From Trichoplusia ni (Eukaryota; Arthropoda; Insecta; Lepidoptera; Noctuidae): DNA of 64,000 nucleotides. Shown here piece by piece: positions 10,287-21,800 of this stretch. How positions within the stretch are numbered: the first letter of the stretch is position 1; each line of letters starts with the position of its first letter. Location: NCBI RefSeq assembly GCF_003590095.1, contig NC_039480.1, forward strand, positions 15,477,328 to 15,541,327, written 5' to 3'. The notes beneath the pieces were generated by a model, which saw nothing but the letters and a program-made list of their open reading frames with translations, had not been told where the DNA came from and made no database searches. The translations under genes were made by a program, and so were the position numbers.

Positions 10287-13200
10287 TATTTTTAGTAGCA
10301 GAGTTAACTAACGGCTGTTTTTAATATTCCAAGAATACGGAACCCTGTACAAAATTAGATTTTCAATAGACACAACTAACACCCGCTTTTCATCTTGAAA
10401 ACGAAGCTGATTTGAGAAAGAATGTTGTTAAAGTAGTCTGTCTAAACATTGATAAGGAATGTAGAGATAGCCGTCGAGGCCTTTTGGGAATATAGTAGAT
10501 TATACCTTACCTTAATTTTAGATTATATTATTATTTGTTTTTAAAGAAGAAAGGTACCTAATTATGTTTCGTAAATAATTGTAATGGTAGATTTTTAATA
10601 TTATTCTCTAATATAAACTAACGTATTAACTATTTTTTTTAATTCTTTTATTTTTTATCACAAATTTAAATCTTATAAGTTAAGCCTCACACAAAACCGT
10701 TACTATGGTTGGACTGTGAGGTCAACGTCAACCTTACTTTTCCATTTTAGGAAGTTCCAACACAAAACGAAGCTCATGTACCTATTCATATTTTCTCTCT
10801 TTTAATATTCAGCTAAAAATTGGGCGCAAAATACCACTATAATCGAACTGTTTAGGTAATGTGAGAGCAAAGTTTGTCCTTGCATCATGTCTGGTGTTCT
10901 AATCCGCATGCATGTGGTTTATGCGTGCACTAGCTAAAGGGCGCGGCTAGATATGAATTTTAAACTGGCTTGCACATGTCTGCTTGTTATACCTATGTAC
11001 CGGAATAACTGCGGACCGAATGTGACCTACATTACGCCAAAATTCATTTCTAAGCGGTATGACAGGCATAATACAAAGTTGGGAATGGACTGAGGTCGCT
11101 TTGCGAGCGTTGATTTTATATCGAACTAGCTTTTCGCCCGCGTCGAGGTCGATTATATCGCGTTTCCAAGAGAACTTTTCAAAAGTCCGGGACAAAAACT
11201 GTCCTATGTTCTTTCTCAAGGTCAACTCTATCTCTATACCAAATTTCATTAAAATTGGTTCAGTGGTTTAGACGTGAAAGCGTAACACACAGACAGACAG
11301 AGTTACTTTCGCATTTATAATATTAGTAAGGATTAAATTGACCTGACGGAAATTTTCACCAGGAACTTCAACTGAAAAGTCATGCCACAAGTGTTTTGTC
11401 TACATGAACAATATCAGGGCCATGGCTATTCATCGATCTATCATTTAGTTTCTATATTATCGCAACAATAATAGAACAAATACCATACCTTTTTTAACTT
11501 ACTAAAGCTTTAAGCTTGACAAAAATATCCGGGAGCCTCAGGTAGATTTAACAGTCTCATTGTACCGGGTCCAGTTTTAATCAATTTGAGGTCGAGGTGG
11601 TACTCTGGAACCCGAAAATAACTAATTGACAGCTAAAGATTCGGCTGGATCGCTACTCGTGTAGAGCTACATGTTTGTTTCGTTCAAAAACTCTGATACA
11701 GGACCGAATCGAGAACAAACCCGTAGCAACTTGGCGCGTAAGCCCGTGCACACCTAAACACTGCAACCGCCCCCAGTAGGACCTAAGCCTATAATTACAA
11801 AAGGCCCAGTCGGCCTGATTCTTTATCTGAGATCCGAGACCAGACTGAACGATATTATTCCATCGGATACGGCATGACATTGTTACTGAGGCACAGTTAT
11901 CTAGGTCTAGCGTTATGACTAGCTCCAGAATTTAGGTTGATAATGTTATATAATGCCGTTTTTTGTTTACGAGCAGCAAGTATTATTTACGTCCATCTAC
12001 GTATGTTTTATTGACAACAGTACCTACGGTTTATAGGGTTCATAATGAAGGAAGAATGCTTTGGTACTTGAGACGGATTTGAGACGGATAATGTTTGGAT
12101 TCCGCAACAAGTTTTGCATAGTGGGAAATTCTTCACGTAGATTAATGAGCTTGATCATTAACGACGTAGCAATGAATCAGCTTTAAGTTCCTAAAATAAA
12201 GTAGGTGCTCCTTGGCAATGAAGTTCGTCAGTCAAGGTTCTGTTTAACCGTAATATTTTGTTGTTTGAAACTTAGTGTAATAATTCATTTGATATCATAA
12301 TACTTCTCTAAGTTGTTCGATGCTTAAACCCTCCGGGTATAGGTAGAGACCTGTGGACCATTTATAGATATTGTAATTTAATTTAAAATTCTTCCATAAT
12401 TCAATTCCATCCAAAGGTCTGGAAGAGATTGCTTTTTAGCGATAAAACCGCCTTTTGTACTCATCATATTTGTTTGTATTGACCTAATATGGTTTTCCTT
12501 ATGGTATACAATAAAGAGTATTCTACCTATGAATTATAGCATTTCTCTAGGTCGGTGTGTTTCGAAATGACTTACGTCTTAAACCATTGTTATATTCGAG
12601 TAAGAAAAGGTTTGTACAATAAAAATAATAAAGTTTTATAGTTTCTTGGAGAGCAACAAATGGGAAGTAAAGTCGCTTAGATATTGGCTATATGACATAA
12701 TTGCGTACAGAACTCTAAACATGGACTGGATATTAATAAGATTTACACATTTACACTGATTGTGCAATTATTTTGAGCATTTCATACATTGCACTGGGCT
12801 TCTGCAGCCGCAAAATGGTTTAGGATTAAATAATTTCAACTTTGTTTAATGGGTGCTGACCAGTTGTCATGATATATGGTAAGGATTAGTATCTTTCATG
12901 ATTTTAAGTAGTTTTATCATTATAGTCTAGTATAGTAAGTTTCAACTTCGAATAATGATCTATATTCGATCCGCGAAAAAAGTTGTAAACTTTACAATAG
13001 GCAAATGCCTCCAATTCATATGTGTGCCTTATGACGACAGAAATAGCATCATTCTCCATTAAACTATTATTAATGCCCTGAAATGAATCAGATCAATACT
13101 CAAGGCAATAAAATAAAAGCAATTCCGAACCATTATTTAATTAAAGGCAACTTATCGGCCAGTTACCGGCTCCTAATTAAATGTAATTCCTAATCTTTGC

Positions 13201-14133
13201 TTCGATACACGTAGGTCTATAAATTATAGCTAATTATGTACTCCCGCACCATTCTGTACGCTATGACTAAGGTACACCTACGACTTAGTCTCGTACTAAA
13301 TTATGTTCATTGTCAAATTATCTATAATTAAATTATATATGCTGGCAACACAGATAAGGGCGTTCCACTGGTATATTTCGTCGTGTATGTTAAGATCTAG
13401 TTTTGCCGATCCCATATATGTCCATATTGATACTACATAACTGATACATTGACAACTACGCGCAAAAGTTTGTATTTCTTGCATCAGATTTTAGGACTTT
13501 CGATTTAGGGCTGTGTTACACTGACCAGTTTGATTAAGATAATTCTTAGTTGATTTGAAAAACCATGATGAAATCTGTCTAGTTAAGATTGTGTTATGCG
13601 CTCGTAGTATTGGTTAGGCAGCGTATTTTTGCGTAGGAAAAACAATTTTAATTTTCTAAACTCTTTGTAACGCAGCTTTTGAATAAGCACGTGATGAACC
13701 GCGAGATAAAACATTTAATTTGACTTATTTTTATGATTTTAACATAATGCCACTCCTGAGGATTTTATCATCGGAATTTGGAAGTAAAGATAAAAAAACG
13801 TAATGTAGTGAATGAACGTAATTAAGCTTTTTTGCGCAAGCTTTACGCAGAAATTTTCTTTGATCACTGTGATACAATTTCAAATTTCAATTTTTAGTAA
13901 GTAATTAATTTTTCTTCCACAAACATTTCTATAGCTTAGCAATTATGTTGCAATCGAAATAGTTAAGATCCAAATCAGTTTCGAGTGTCAAAACAAACAG
14001 GGCTAGACCTTAAAGCAAAACAAGCCCATGCTACACATATTCACATATTAGCCAGGGACGCATATGCCAGTCCTTGCTTGCGAAATATGTATCAAGTGTA
14101 GCTAGGTGCAGGTCTCAGCGCAGGTCCGAGAGC
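10287..14133. other. Intergenic DNA between the ATPase gene and the cuticle gene
   Basis: No credible gene was seen. The stretch holds one dispersed repeat at 11122-11335 and a somewhat more GC-rich patch at 11640-11880 with no recognisable product on either strand. The remainder is AT-rich and probably includes upstream regulatory DNA of the cuticle gene, but I can point to no specific element. Confidence 0.6.
11122..11335 (+). repeat. Dispersed repeat with CATTTATAATATTAGTA end, copy 1
   Basis: The copy runs from CTAGCTTTTCGCCCGCGTCG through CCTATGTTCTTTCTCAAGG and AGACGTGAAAGCGTAACA to a (CAGA)n run and TTCGCATTTATAATATTAGT. A close copy in the opposite orientation lies at 27501-27820. 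Repeats of this kind, ending in a conserved TATAATATTAGTA tail, are abundant in Lepidoptera and are usually taken as non-autonomous non-LTR (SINE- or RTE-type) elements. It has no coding capacity. Confidence 0.7.
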
Positions 14134-14141
14134 TTTAAATA
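14134..14141 (+). promoter_or_regulatory. TATA-like box of the cuticle gene
   Basis: TTTAAATA stands 63-70 bp before the start codon, and a GTGCAGTTC initiator-like block lies at 14168-14176. The spacing of about 35 bp is slightly long for TATA to start site, so the exact start is uncertain. Confidence 0.4.
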
Positions 14142-14203
14142 CGGTGCGCCGGCGGGGAGCGACACACGTGCAGTTCACACCACGACGTGCGCACGCGACA
14201 GAC

Positions 14204-15894
14204 ATGCTCGCTAAGGTAACTACTCATATTATATTGTGAGAGGAATACTTATATTTAAAAGTAAAAATATGCTAAAGGTCCCAACGATTAGTTAAAACAT
14301 TTTATAAAGTAAAGGTTTTTGTTACTGCTATTATAAGGGTCATGAAATTAAAACTTTTAGGTTTAATTCAATATCGAAGCATTAGTTAGGTATTTATCCC
14401 CATGTTACGGGGCCATAATAACAAAATACAACTATAATAATTAAGGCAAGTTTGCCTAAACATGATGAAAAAAATTAAGAAGGAAAAATATCAAAGCTTA
14501 GCTTACAAAAAGAAACAAAAAGCTTTAGTTTGAGGGCTGAATAAAAAAATCAAAAATCTTCACATCTTAACTGCTTTAATTTAGTTTGCATTTCCCGTTT
14601 GGTCAGGTGAATTTTCTTCTTCTTCTTTTCCTCAGAATCTAAGTCATTTCCGCATTTGTGCATTTTCTTCCACTGCTTACCCTGTTTAACTTTGTTGCCA
14701 TATTCGTCTTCTTCTAGTTGTTCTTGTTATGCTGCGCGTGCGCCAGTGCGGCGGCCCGGCCGGGGCTGCTGGGCGGCATCGGATACGCCGCGCCTGCGTA
14801 CGCCGCGCCTGCGTACGCCGCACCAGCGTACGCCACGCACGCAGTGGCTGCGCCAGCGTACGCCCCCGCCATCGCTCACGCTGCATACGCCGCACCAGTT
14901 GTTAAAGCTGTTGCTGCGCCGGTCAGCGTGAGTAAAATACACTCAACTTATCGGCCAGTTACTGATAATCGCTGTTCTGTTAACTGTAAAAAAGAGGTAC
15001 TACGAATCTTACGTGGGTGAATAAAGTAGTAGGTACTTATGGAGACAAAAATAATTCTTAACCACTAGAAAAAATGTTAAGAGTAAAATCTACTGCAGAG
15101 AAGACTGTTGCTGGGAAAAAGGAAAGACCTGAGAGCTCTTTTGAAGCTTGTTTAGTAACGTTAATCTCTACTAGTTTTAAATGTTCAAGGAATTGCCTAA
15201 AGCCATACCAAATCGTTTCCTAGAAACAGCTAACAAACCTTTTTTCAGGTGGTCCGCGCTGAGCCCGTCGACCCGAACCCAGCGTACAGCTTCTCGTACG
15301 GCGTAGCGGACCCCGCGACCGGGGACCACAAGGACGCGGCCGAGACGCTTCAGAACGGCGTGGTCCACGGCTCCTACAGCCTGGTGGAGCCCGACGGTCA
15401 CGTGCGCAAGGTCACATACACCGCCGACAAGATCAACGGCTTCAATGCTGTCGTTGAGAGGACCGGTGCTGCTGCTCATGCGGTGAGAATCTCTTAGTTG
15501 TTTTTACAAATATCGTTATAGTCACGAATGAAGAGTAAGAGAATCTTGCTGCTTTTAAATTAAGGTTCCTTACGTATTTGTATAATCAAGTTAATAAAGC
15601 ACTTTTAATTAATCAAAATATGATTGTGATCATATTTAGCTGTCAAAAGATAATTTTCTTGAGACATATATGGTCTATGGCGTTTGTAACATGTTTGTAA
15701 AATGTACTTAACGTTAAAATCTATTTTTTAATTCAATAGGTACTCATATCGAATGTTTCCCTCAGGTCGCTGCCCCCGTAGCAGTGGCGGCTCCCGTAGC
15801 GAAGGTGTACGCTGCGCCTGCGCCGGTCGCGGTCGCCGCGCCCGTTGCCCGGTACACGCTGCCCGCTGCCCACGTCGCCCACCCGTGGGGCTAA
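14204..15894 (+). CDS. RR-2 cuticular protein
   Basis: Four exons, all joined in phase 0, give 194 residues: 14204-14215, 14718-14927, 15249-15482 and 15766-15894 (stop TAA). The first coding exon carries only MLAK, the usual split signal-peptide layout of insect cuticle genes. Exon 2 completes the signal peptide (LFLLCCACASAA) and encodes tandem Ala-Pro-Ala-Tyr repeats. Exon 3 carries the whole extended Rebers-Riddiford chitin-binding domain of RR-2 type, from YSFSYGVADPATGDHK through YSLVEPDGHVRKVTYTAD to NGFNAVVERTG. Exon 4 adds a low-complexity Ala-Val-Pro tail ending AHPWG. RR-2 proteins are secreted by epidermis, bind chitin through the RR domain and are typical of hard cuticle. No second cuticle gene is seen next to it, although such genes often cluster. 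Confidence 0.95.
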
Positions 15895-18382
15895 GCCCAG
15901 CAGCTACGATACAAAGCGTCCTGTCTTGCTGAACGAAGAAGAATAGCTATATGTTAACAGAGAGCAGTATTGAGAATGTTGTTAAAAGATTTTTGGCTGA
16001 GAGTTATTGTTTTTAGTTTGGTTAGAAATCTTAGGCCGCGGCTACACAGCAAAGGCTTGTTCAGATGTATTTTTTCTTATCTTTTGTAGAAGCTAATGTA
16101 TTTTTGTTTTTGGGGTCAAACAGAGTAGCGTTAACCGTCAAAATGTAACATTGGGCGAGTTAACGGGAGATTAGGATGGAGTGACCCTTTCTCTAGTTTT
16201 ATTGCCTTTGCCGTCTGGCCACCGCCTTGCGCGGTTTGTTCAGCAAGACTATGCGCGCCCGACGACCTCGCCCGTCTCCTGTAACTAATTATTTATTATG
16301 TACTACTTGACTGTTGCCTACGGACTTGATCTTGATGCGTCGTATTATTTACGTTCATGTAAATATAATGTAGTTTTTAAAAATAAATGCATTTTATGCA
16401 GTACATATTTGTTCTTACTTCTAACCTGCCTTTGAATATTCGTATAAATAAGTTTTTACAATAAAAGTGTATCATTTTAGTGACGTTATAATCTTATTAT
16501 TATTATATTATAATCTCTTGCACATCTAGATCACCTTTGCGTCGAAATTAAGTTGGGGAATGTTTGGTCTCTTTGAAAATAGAATCCTACAATAAACTTC
16601 ACCAACTTCCCATTGGATCGTTAAATTTAGAACTTAAAAAAAAACTGCGTCTACTCCTGGATGTCAGAGAAACATCAAGACAAATAAATAAATATTATAT
16701 GATTATTTTACGAGTCAGAATTGGTGTTTAATGGTAACAAACTATTCAGATTAATTTTTGTCTTTTGTCACAGCTAAGTAATAAAGCAAAACACTATGAA
16801 GTCTTCTCTTTTACTCGAAACTTTTAAGAATGATAAACGAACATTTGATGATAGCCGATAGGTTGATACACGTTTTTGAATCTATCGATCCTTTATTCTA
16901 CAGTGAGATAAAGAGCGCATGTATTGCGATATGAAAGCGATTATCGTTCCAGTATTTTTCTATAGCGCCTTGATAAATAATAACCATGCCCTCTAGCAAA
17001 TTGAAAGTTCTATAAAATCGATGGCCACAATAGAAAAAAATTAAGTATGTCCATTAAGTTTCTCGGATTAATCGTCATCCAAATCCAAGTATGTATTCTC
17101 TCACTCACCGTACACGTTTGTACTTAACCAAATTAATTATATTTTGTGTATATGTGTATGCTCCATGTATTGATTTATTTAAATAAAGGTACACAGTTGG
17201 TGTTGAAAACAACAAAAAGATGACAAAAACCCAATGTACAACTACAATAAACATCACCACTTAAAAATAAACATTTATTTAATGTGTTTAAATAAAAATA
17301 AGTAGTTTGAGAGTAGCATAAACTTAAAAGAACCCAACTTGCCCTTAGGTAGGTACCTGTTAAATCTAGTAATATTTATGAAGCCTGTTTAATTGCTTTA
17401 AGTTAAGAACGCCCTTCAACGGAAATACGATGTTGAAATCATCCAAGTTACCGGTAACTCGCATTACCTACTAAAACTTGCCATAGACTTATATGATAGC
17501 TCATTACCGATATCAAATAATTCTTCATCCAAAGAGGTTTCAAGATACATAGCAGTTATTTCTGATCCTTAATAATCTTTATTAAAAAATTGAATTATTT
17601 GATTTTATTTTGCCGTCGACTTCTTTGAAAAAGATTATCATTAATCGACAATTTATATAGCTTTTTGTTATGATTACTAGCTGTTTAATTCATTATAGTG
17701 TAGTTTCTCAAATTGCTTGATCACTCCTTCATAAACTGCCATTCAAATATGGGCGTAAAGTCTATTACCCATAATAAATGACATATAACTAAATAAATAC
17801 CATAAAAAGCATCATACAGCGATAATAACTATGAACAAGAAATAGGGTTTAATTAGCGTCGTGAAAATGTTCGACGGCTCATGAATCATTTTCCAGTTAA
17901 ACTTTTATAGGTGGTACTAGCACAAGCAGCACATACCATATGAGAAATAAACGTAAACATTTTAAATAATTAACAGGAAGCAGTAAATTAAGTTTGTAGA
18001 TCTGGGGCATGCGCTACCAAATCTAGAAATGATACGTGTTTGAGGATTAAGAAATAACTTTGGCATATACCGGCAATTTGCGCTAATATAAATATTCAAT
18101 GTGAGAACCAATTTAGGGCGATCATTGGAATATGTCCGTACCCACTGTTGATTTTAGTAGAAGTAATTTAGTACGAATGCGATAAATGTTAGAACGGGGT
18201 GAATCATTGAGACTGGATGTTTACACGTTATGGTTTAATGCAATTATGTTCATTCTCAGGTAATAACTTGGTCAAGACTAACGGATGCCATTTCAGAGTT
18301 CAGATTAAACAGTTTGATTAAATTTTAATTAAATGTTGACTTGTTTAGTAATTGCTAACAAGCTTCTGATACAAGTTAAAAA
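15895..18382. other. Cuticle gene 3' region and intergenic DNA
   Basis: After the likely cuticle poly(A) site the sequence is AT-rich, without a coding frame, splice pattern or repeat that I can identify. Several AATAAA matches occur by chance in such composition. Confidence 0.6.
16382..16387 (+). terminator. Poly(A) signal of the cuticle gene
   Basis: AATAAA lies about 490 bp after the cuticle stop codon and is followed by T/G-rich sequence (TACATATTTGTTC). It is the first canonical signal downstream of the stop. Confidence 0.55.
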
Positions 18383-18520
18383 TGCGCGGTTAGCCGAGTG
18401 ATTACACAGATCTCTACTCCAAACTGATTGCGCGCGACGTGTTGCGGGTTCGACGCCCACGCAGAATAAGGATTTTGTGTTAAACGAATTCTCGTGGGTC
18501 GGTCTTTACGCTTGCGACTC
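18383..18520 (+). repeat. tRNA-derived SINE (tRNA-like head retained)
   Basis: The head reads TGCGCGGTTAGCCGAGTGAT (A-box like) and later GGGTTCGACGCCC (B-box like), with TGCG and CGCA able to close an acceptor-like stem. The interior between the boxes does not fold into a proper anticodon arm. A body related to the copies at 23095-23280 and 31501-31660 follows. It is therefore a retroposon rather than a working tRNA gene. Confidence 0.65.
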
Positions 18521-18894
18521 AAATGTTTTCAAAAATTCCAGGAGACTAGCATGAAATTTCTAATAGTATAGTTAGAACGCAGACTTTTAGCCAAGGGAAA
18601 TATAATTTCTTCAACGTAAAAAAAAAACACAATTTACATAAATATTTCGTTTAATGACCATAACTAATCTTACCACACTCAGTCTAATCTATTAAATCCA
18701 CTTAGTCACGTCATTAACTAAATGTAAAATCATGATGTCTTCAGTTTCATTGTTCCAATTATTATTTCCATATTAAATATTTTTACTTTTAGTTAATTAC
18801 CCTACTAATTGGAGTGATAGTTTTTGGCTTCTACTTCTACATCTCGTCATACTTCTACGAAGTTCTAGGCTACTAAGCAAGCCTTGCTCTCCGA

Positions 18895-21800
18895 TCATAC
18901 GGGGATCCTGTTCTGCTGCGCCCACTTGGTGATGGTCCTGACGATGTTGTCGGCGCGCGTGTGCGAGCGCGGCCCCTTGAGCAGTGCGAGCGCGTCCCTG
19001 AGGTCGGCCGCCGCGTTCGGCTTGTTGGCGGCCGCGGCCTGCGCGCACCCGCACACCGCGCCGCGTAACCCTTCCCACATCTCTGGGCCTCCGTCCAATC
19101 TTCAATTTGAGAGATTTTTTTTGGCAATCATCAGTAAGTCAGAAGGGGGTAGAGGAAATAGGTAGGTACCTGATTCGGTTTTTAGTGATCATTGGTTATT
19201 GTTATCATTGTGATTTGACCAGGTAAAAGTTTTGGTTTTTTTACTTGGAAAGCTAAATATTTCATGGTAATTTCTGAATTACATAAATAAACATGCCTTT
19301 TGTGATAAAGTTTGATTACTTTCAACTTGTTAAGTTGTACCTGTACGGTGTGGGTGCGAACCTTATAGTAATAACCAATAGTTAAGAAGACAGCAAGACC
19401 TATATCGATAAAGGACTTCTTTTTCTTTTCTTCGGATGGGAAATCATCAAATGACTCTTTCACTTTAGGTTGACCAGAAAGAAGTGTCAGACTTCTACCG
19501 ACTAATCCTAAAATGTTCTTTACCTGTCAAGCATGTGGAAGGCTTTAGCGGCGACTAGAAACTGTCCCATGCGGTAGCTGTCGTTCGCGACGAGTTGCAA
19601 CAACGCGAAGCTGTCAGGAGTGCCCGCCGACTGCGATACAATTGTAAATGAACTTACTACGAGCTTGTATTGAGAAATATCTAGCACATAATACAAGAAC
19701 TACGTTGTTTTTAGTTGCCATGTTCCTAAATACAAAATATTATTTAAGGAAAAGAAGTATAGTTGGAACGAATAACTAAGAGGGATACCCTTAGAAATAC
19801 CCGTTTTACAGAAATACCAAGTCAAAAATACATAACACAAAATCGGAGCCCAATTTACTCTGTCCAGTATTTTTTTTAAGTTTGTTTAAAATAAAAATCT
19901 GAAAACTGTATACATTGAATTAAAACTATTAGGGTGGAACATAAGTAACAATAGAATACAGTACTAAGACCAAAAACTAAATAATGGACTCCAAGTGACC
20001 TTGACACACATCTCCCAGGCGAGCGCGGCGTCCCTGTTCATGATGTGACAGCGGCACAGACACGCGAGGAATGTGAACGAGCTCCGCATGCTCTCGTCCT
20101 GGATACTCAGCAGACTCTCCTCCGCCTCGCGGTAGAAACCCGTCGCCACTTTAGCCTATAGCAAACGGTAGGTAGAGAATGCTTGGTAGCATTGGAAAAG
20201 AAAGATCCGGGTTTACAACAGTTACAGAACCACAATGGCCAATCTTTCCTTCACATCATTCTTAAATAAATGCGGACAACATCACATACATTGTTCTGAA
20301 CCCAAAGTAAGTTGCTAAAGCACTTGTGCTATGGAATTCAGATACAACGAAGGTACCACAAACACCCAGACCCAAGACAATGCAGAATTGTAAATTTTTA
20401 CATTGTCCCGACCGGGGATCTAACCCGGGACCTCTGAGCTAGCAACACCTTGAAACAGGTGCGCACGCCACTCGACCACGGAGGTCGTCTTTACATTGCG
20501 AAAGTTTATTTACCATTAAAAATTCAGAAACAACAAAAGCCAAATATCCACACAGCAGTTTCCTTATTTATTTGCGACAAATTACATACTAATCTCCTTC
20601 GAATATAGCTTAAAGTGGTCTTAATGTTACCTGAGCATAATTAAAGTTGAACGTATCATCATTTACAAAGAAGCTCTTGATGGAGTTGAGGTACACGAGT
20701 ACTTCCTCGTAGTGACCTGCCAGGAAGTAAGAGGAGGCCATGCACTGGCGGCCCGGGATCGTGTCACATTCTGACGCTGAACTGCCCACTAAGTGGAAAC
20801 TTTGCTGAGCCAGCTTCATCTGTTCTTCCTGAGAAAGTTATCGAAATAGTGTTCTGTATATATTTATAAACAAGTGTGCTTCATAATACAGAGTTCATCT
20901 GAAGATTGCAAAAATAATGGAATAAGGTTTTAAAGGTCACATTTCTAAATTCTATTTTTTAAGAGACGAGGAAACCTGTCAGTTATCCTGACAGGTCTTC
21001 GAAACCTCTATGAAACGATACATAAAAAAGGAATTCAATTATTTATATACACCCTATATAGAACTCTTGCTCAAAATCAAGGAATTATACAGTTTTAAAG
21101 ATACTTACATCTCCAGTTTCATTGTACAGTCGTACAGCAACCACGGCCCTTAAAATATAGTGTAGTGGCGAGGTGGCCTGCAGAGGTTCTAGCAGCGTCC
21201 TCGCTTCCAAAGGCTCTCGGTTTCGAAGTCTGTAGCCAGCCAGATTAAGCCTGGCTTCAGGTACCACATCTACCAGTTCTGGGAGTACCTAAAATCATGT
21301 TTGATGACGGATATTATTGAATGTTGAGTCTTAAGATACATCAAAGATTTCTTGAAAGAAAATATTCCTTTCTAACTCTGACTGAAGGTTCAAAGAATGA
21401 GCACCTTTAAAGCTCCTTCACCGTTTCTGAACACGACAAGATTGTGCTTAACGAGATCTTGTCCAAATGTATGCTGTTCCGAAGATATTTGTTTCAGTTC
21501 ATTTTCAGCAGCTTTCCCATTGTACAGTCTGAAATCAGCTCAGTCAGTTCAGCTAAAGATAAAATTGACTATCCAATCGTATCTATAACACTTAGGTTTA
21601 CCTTGAATTTTAAGTGCTTTTTACAAATATTTAAGTAAATTAATTAACGCAATTTATTTTGAAAATCATAACTTAAATGAAAATTATTAATTTGAGCAAG
21701 GAACAAAAATAAATAGAAAATTGCACTTTAAATTCTAATCTTACCTAAAAAGATTACAAGCCTTCAAGTTTCCCGCAACCGCTGACGTGGGATGCTGAGC

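Noticed and set aside
11653..11880. 75-codon minus-strand open frame in the GC-richer patch
   Set aside because: No recognisable domain, no splice partners and no second copy; it is probably a relic or chance frame.
14656..14942. Arg/Pro/Thr- and Arg/Gly-rich open frames overlapping the cuticle exon
   Set aside because: They are other frames of the GCG/CCT/TAC repeat that encodes the Ala-Pro-Ala-Tyr tract; only the chosen frame has a signal peptide and joins to the RR-2 domain.
18383..18470. Functional tRNA gene
   Set aside because: A- and B-box-like motifs are present, but the arms between them do not fold into a standard cloverleaf and a SINE body follows directly.
20400..20490. tRNA gene on the minus strand with a clear B-box
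   Set aside because: The downstream sequence is a SINE body that I recognise, and the anticodon arm is degenerate; it is the head of a retroposon.
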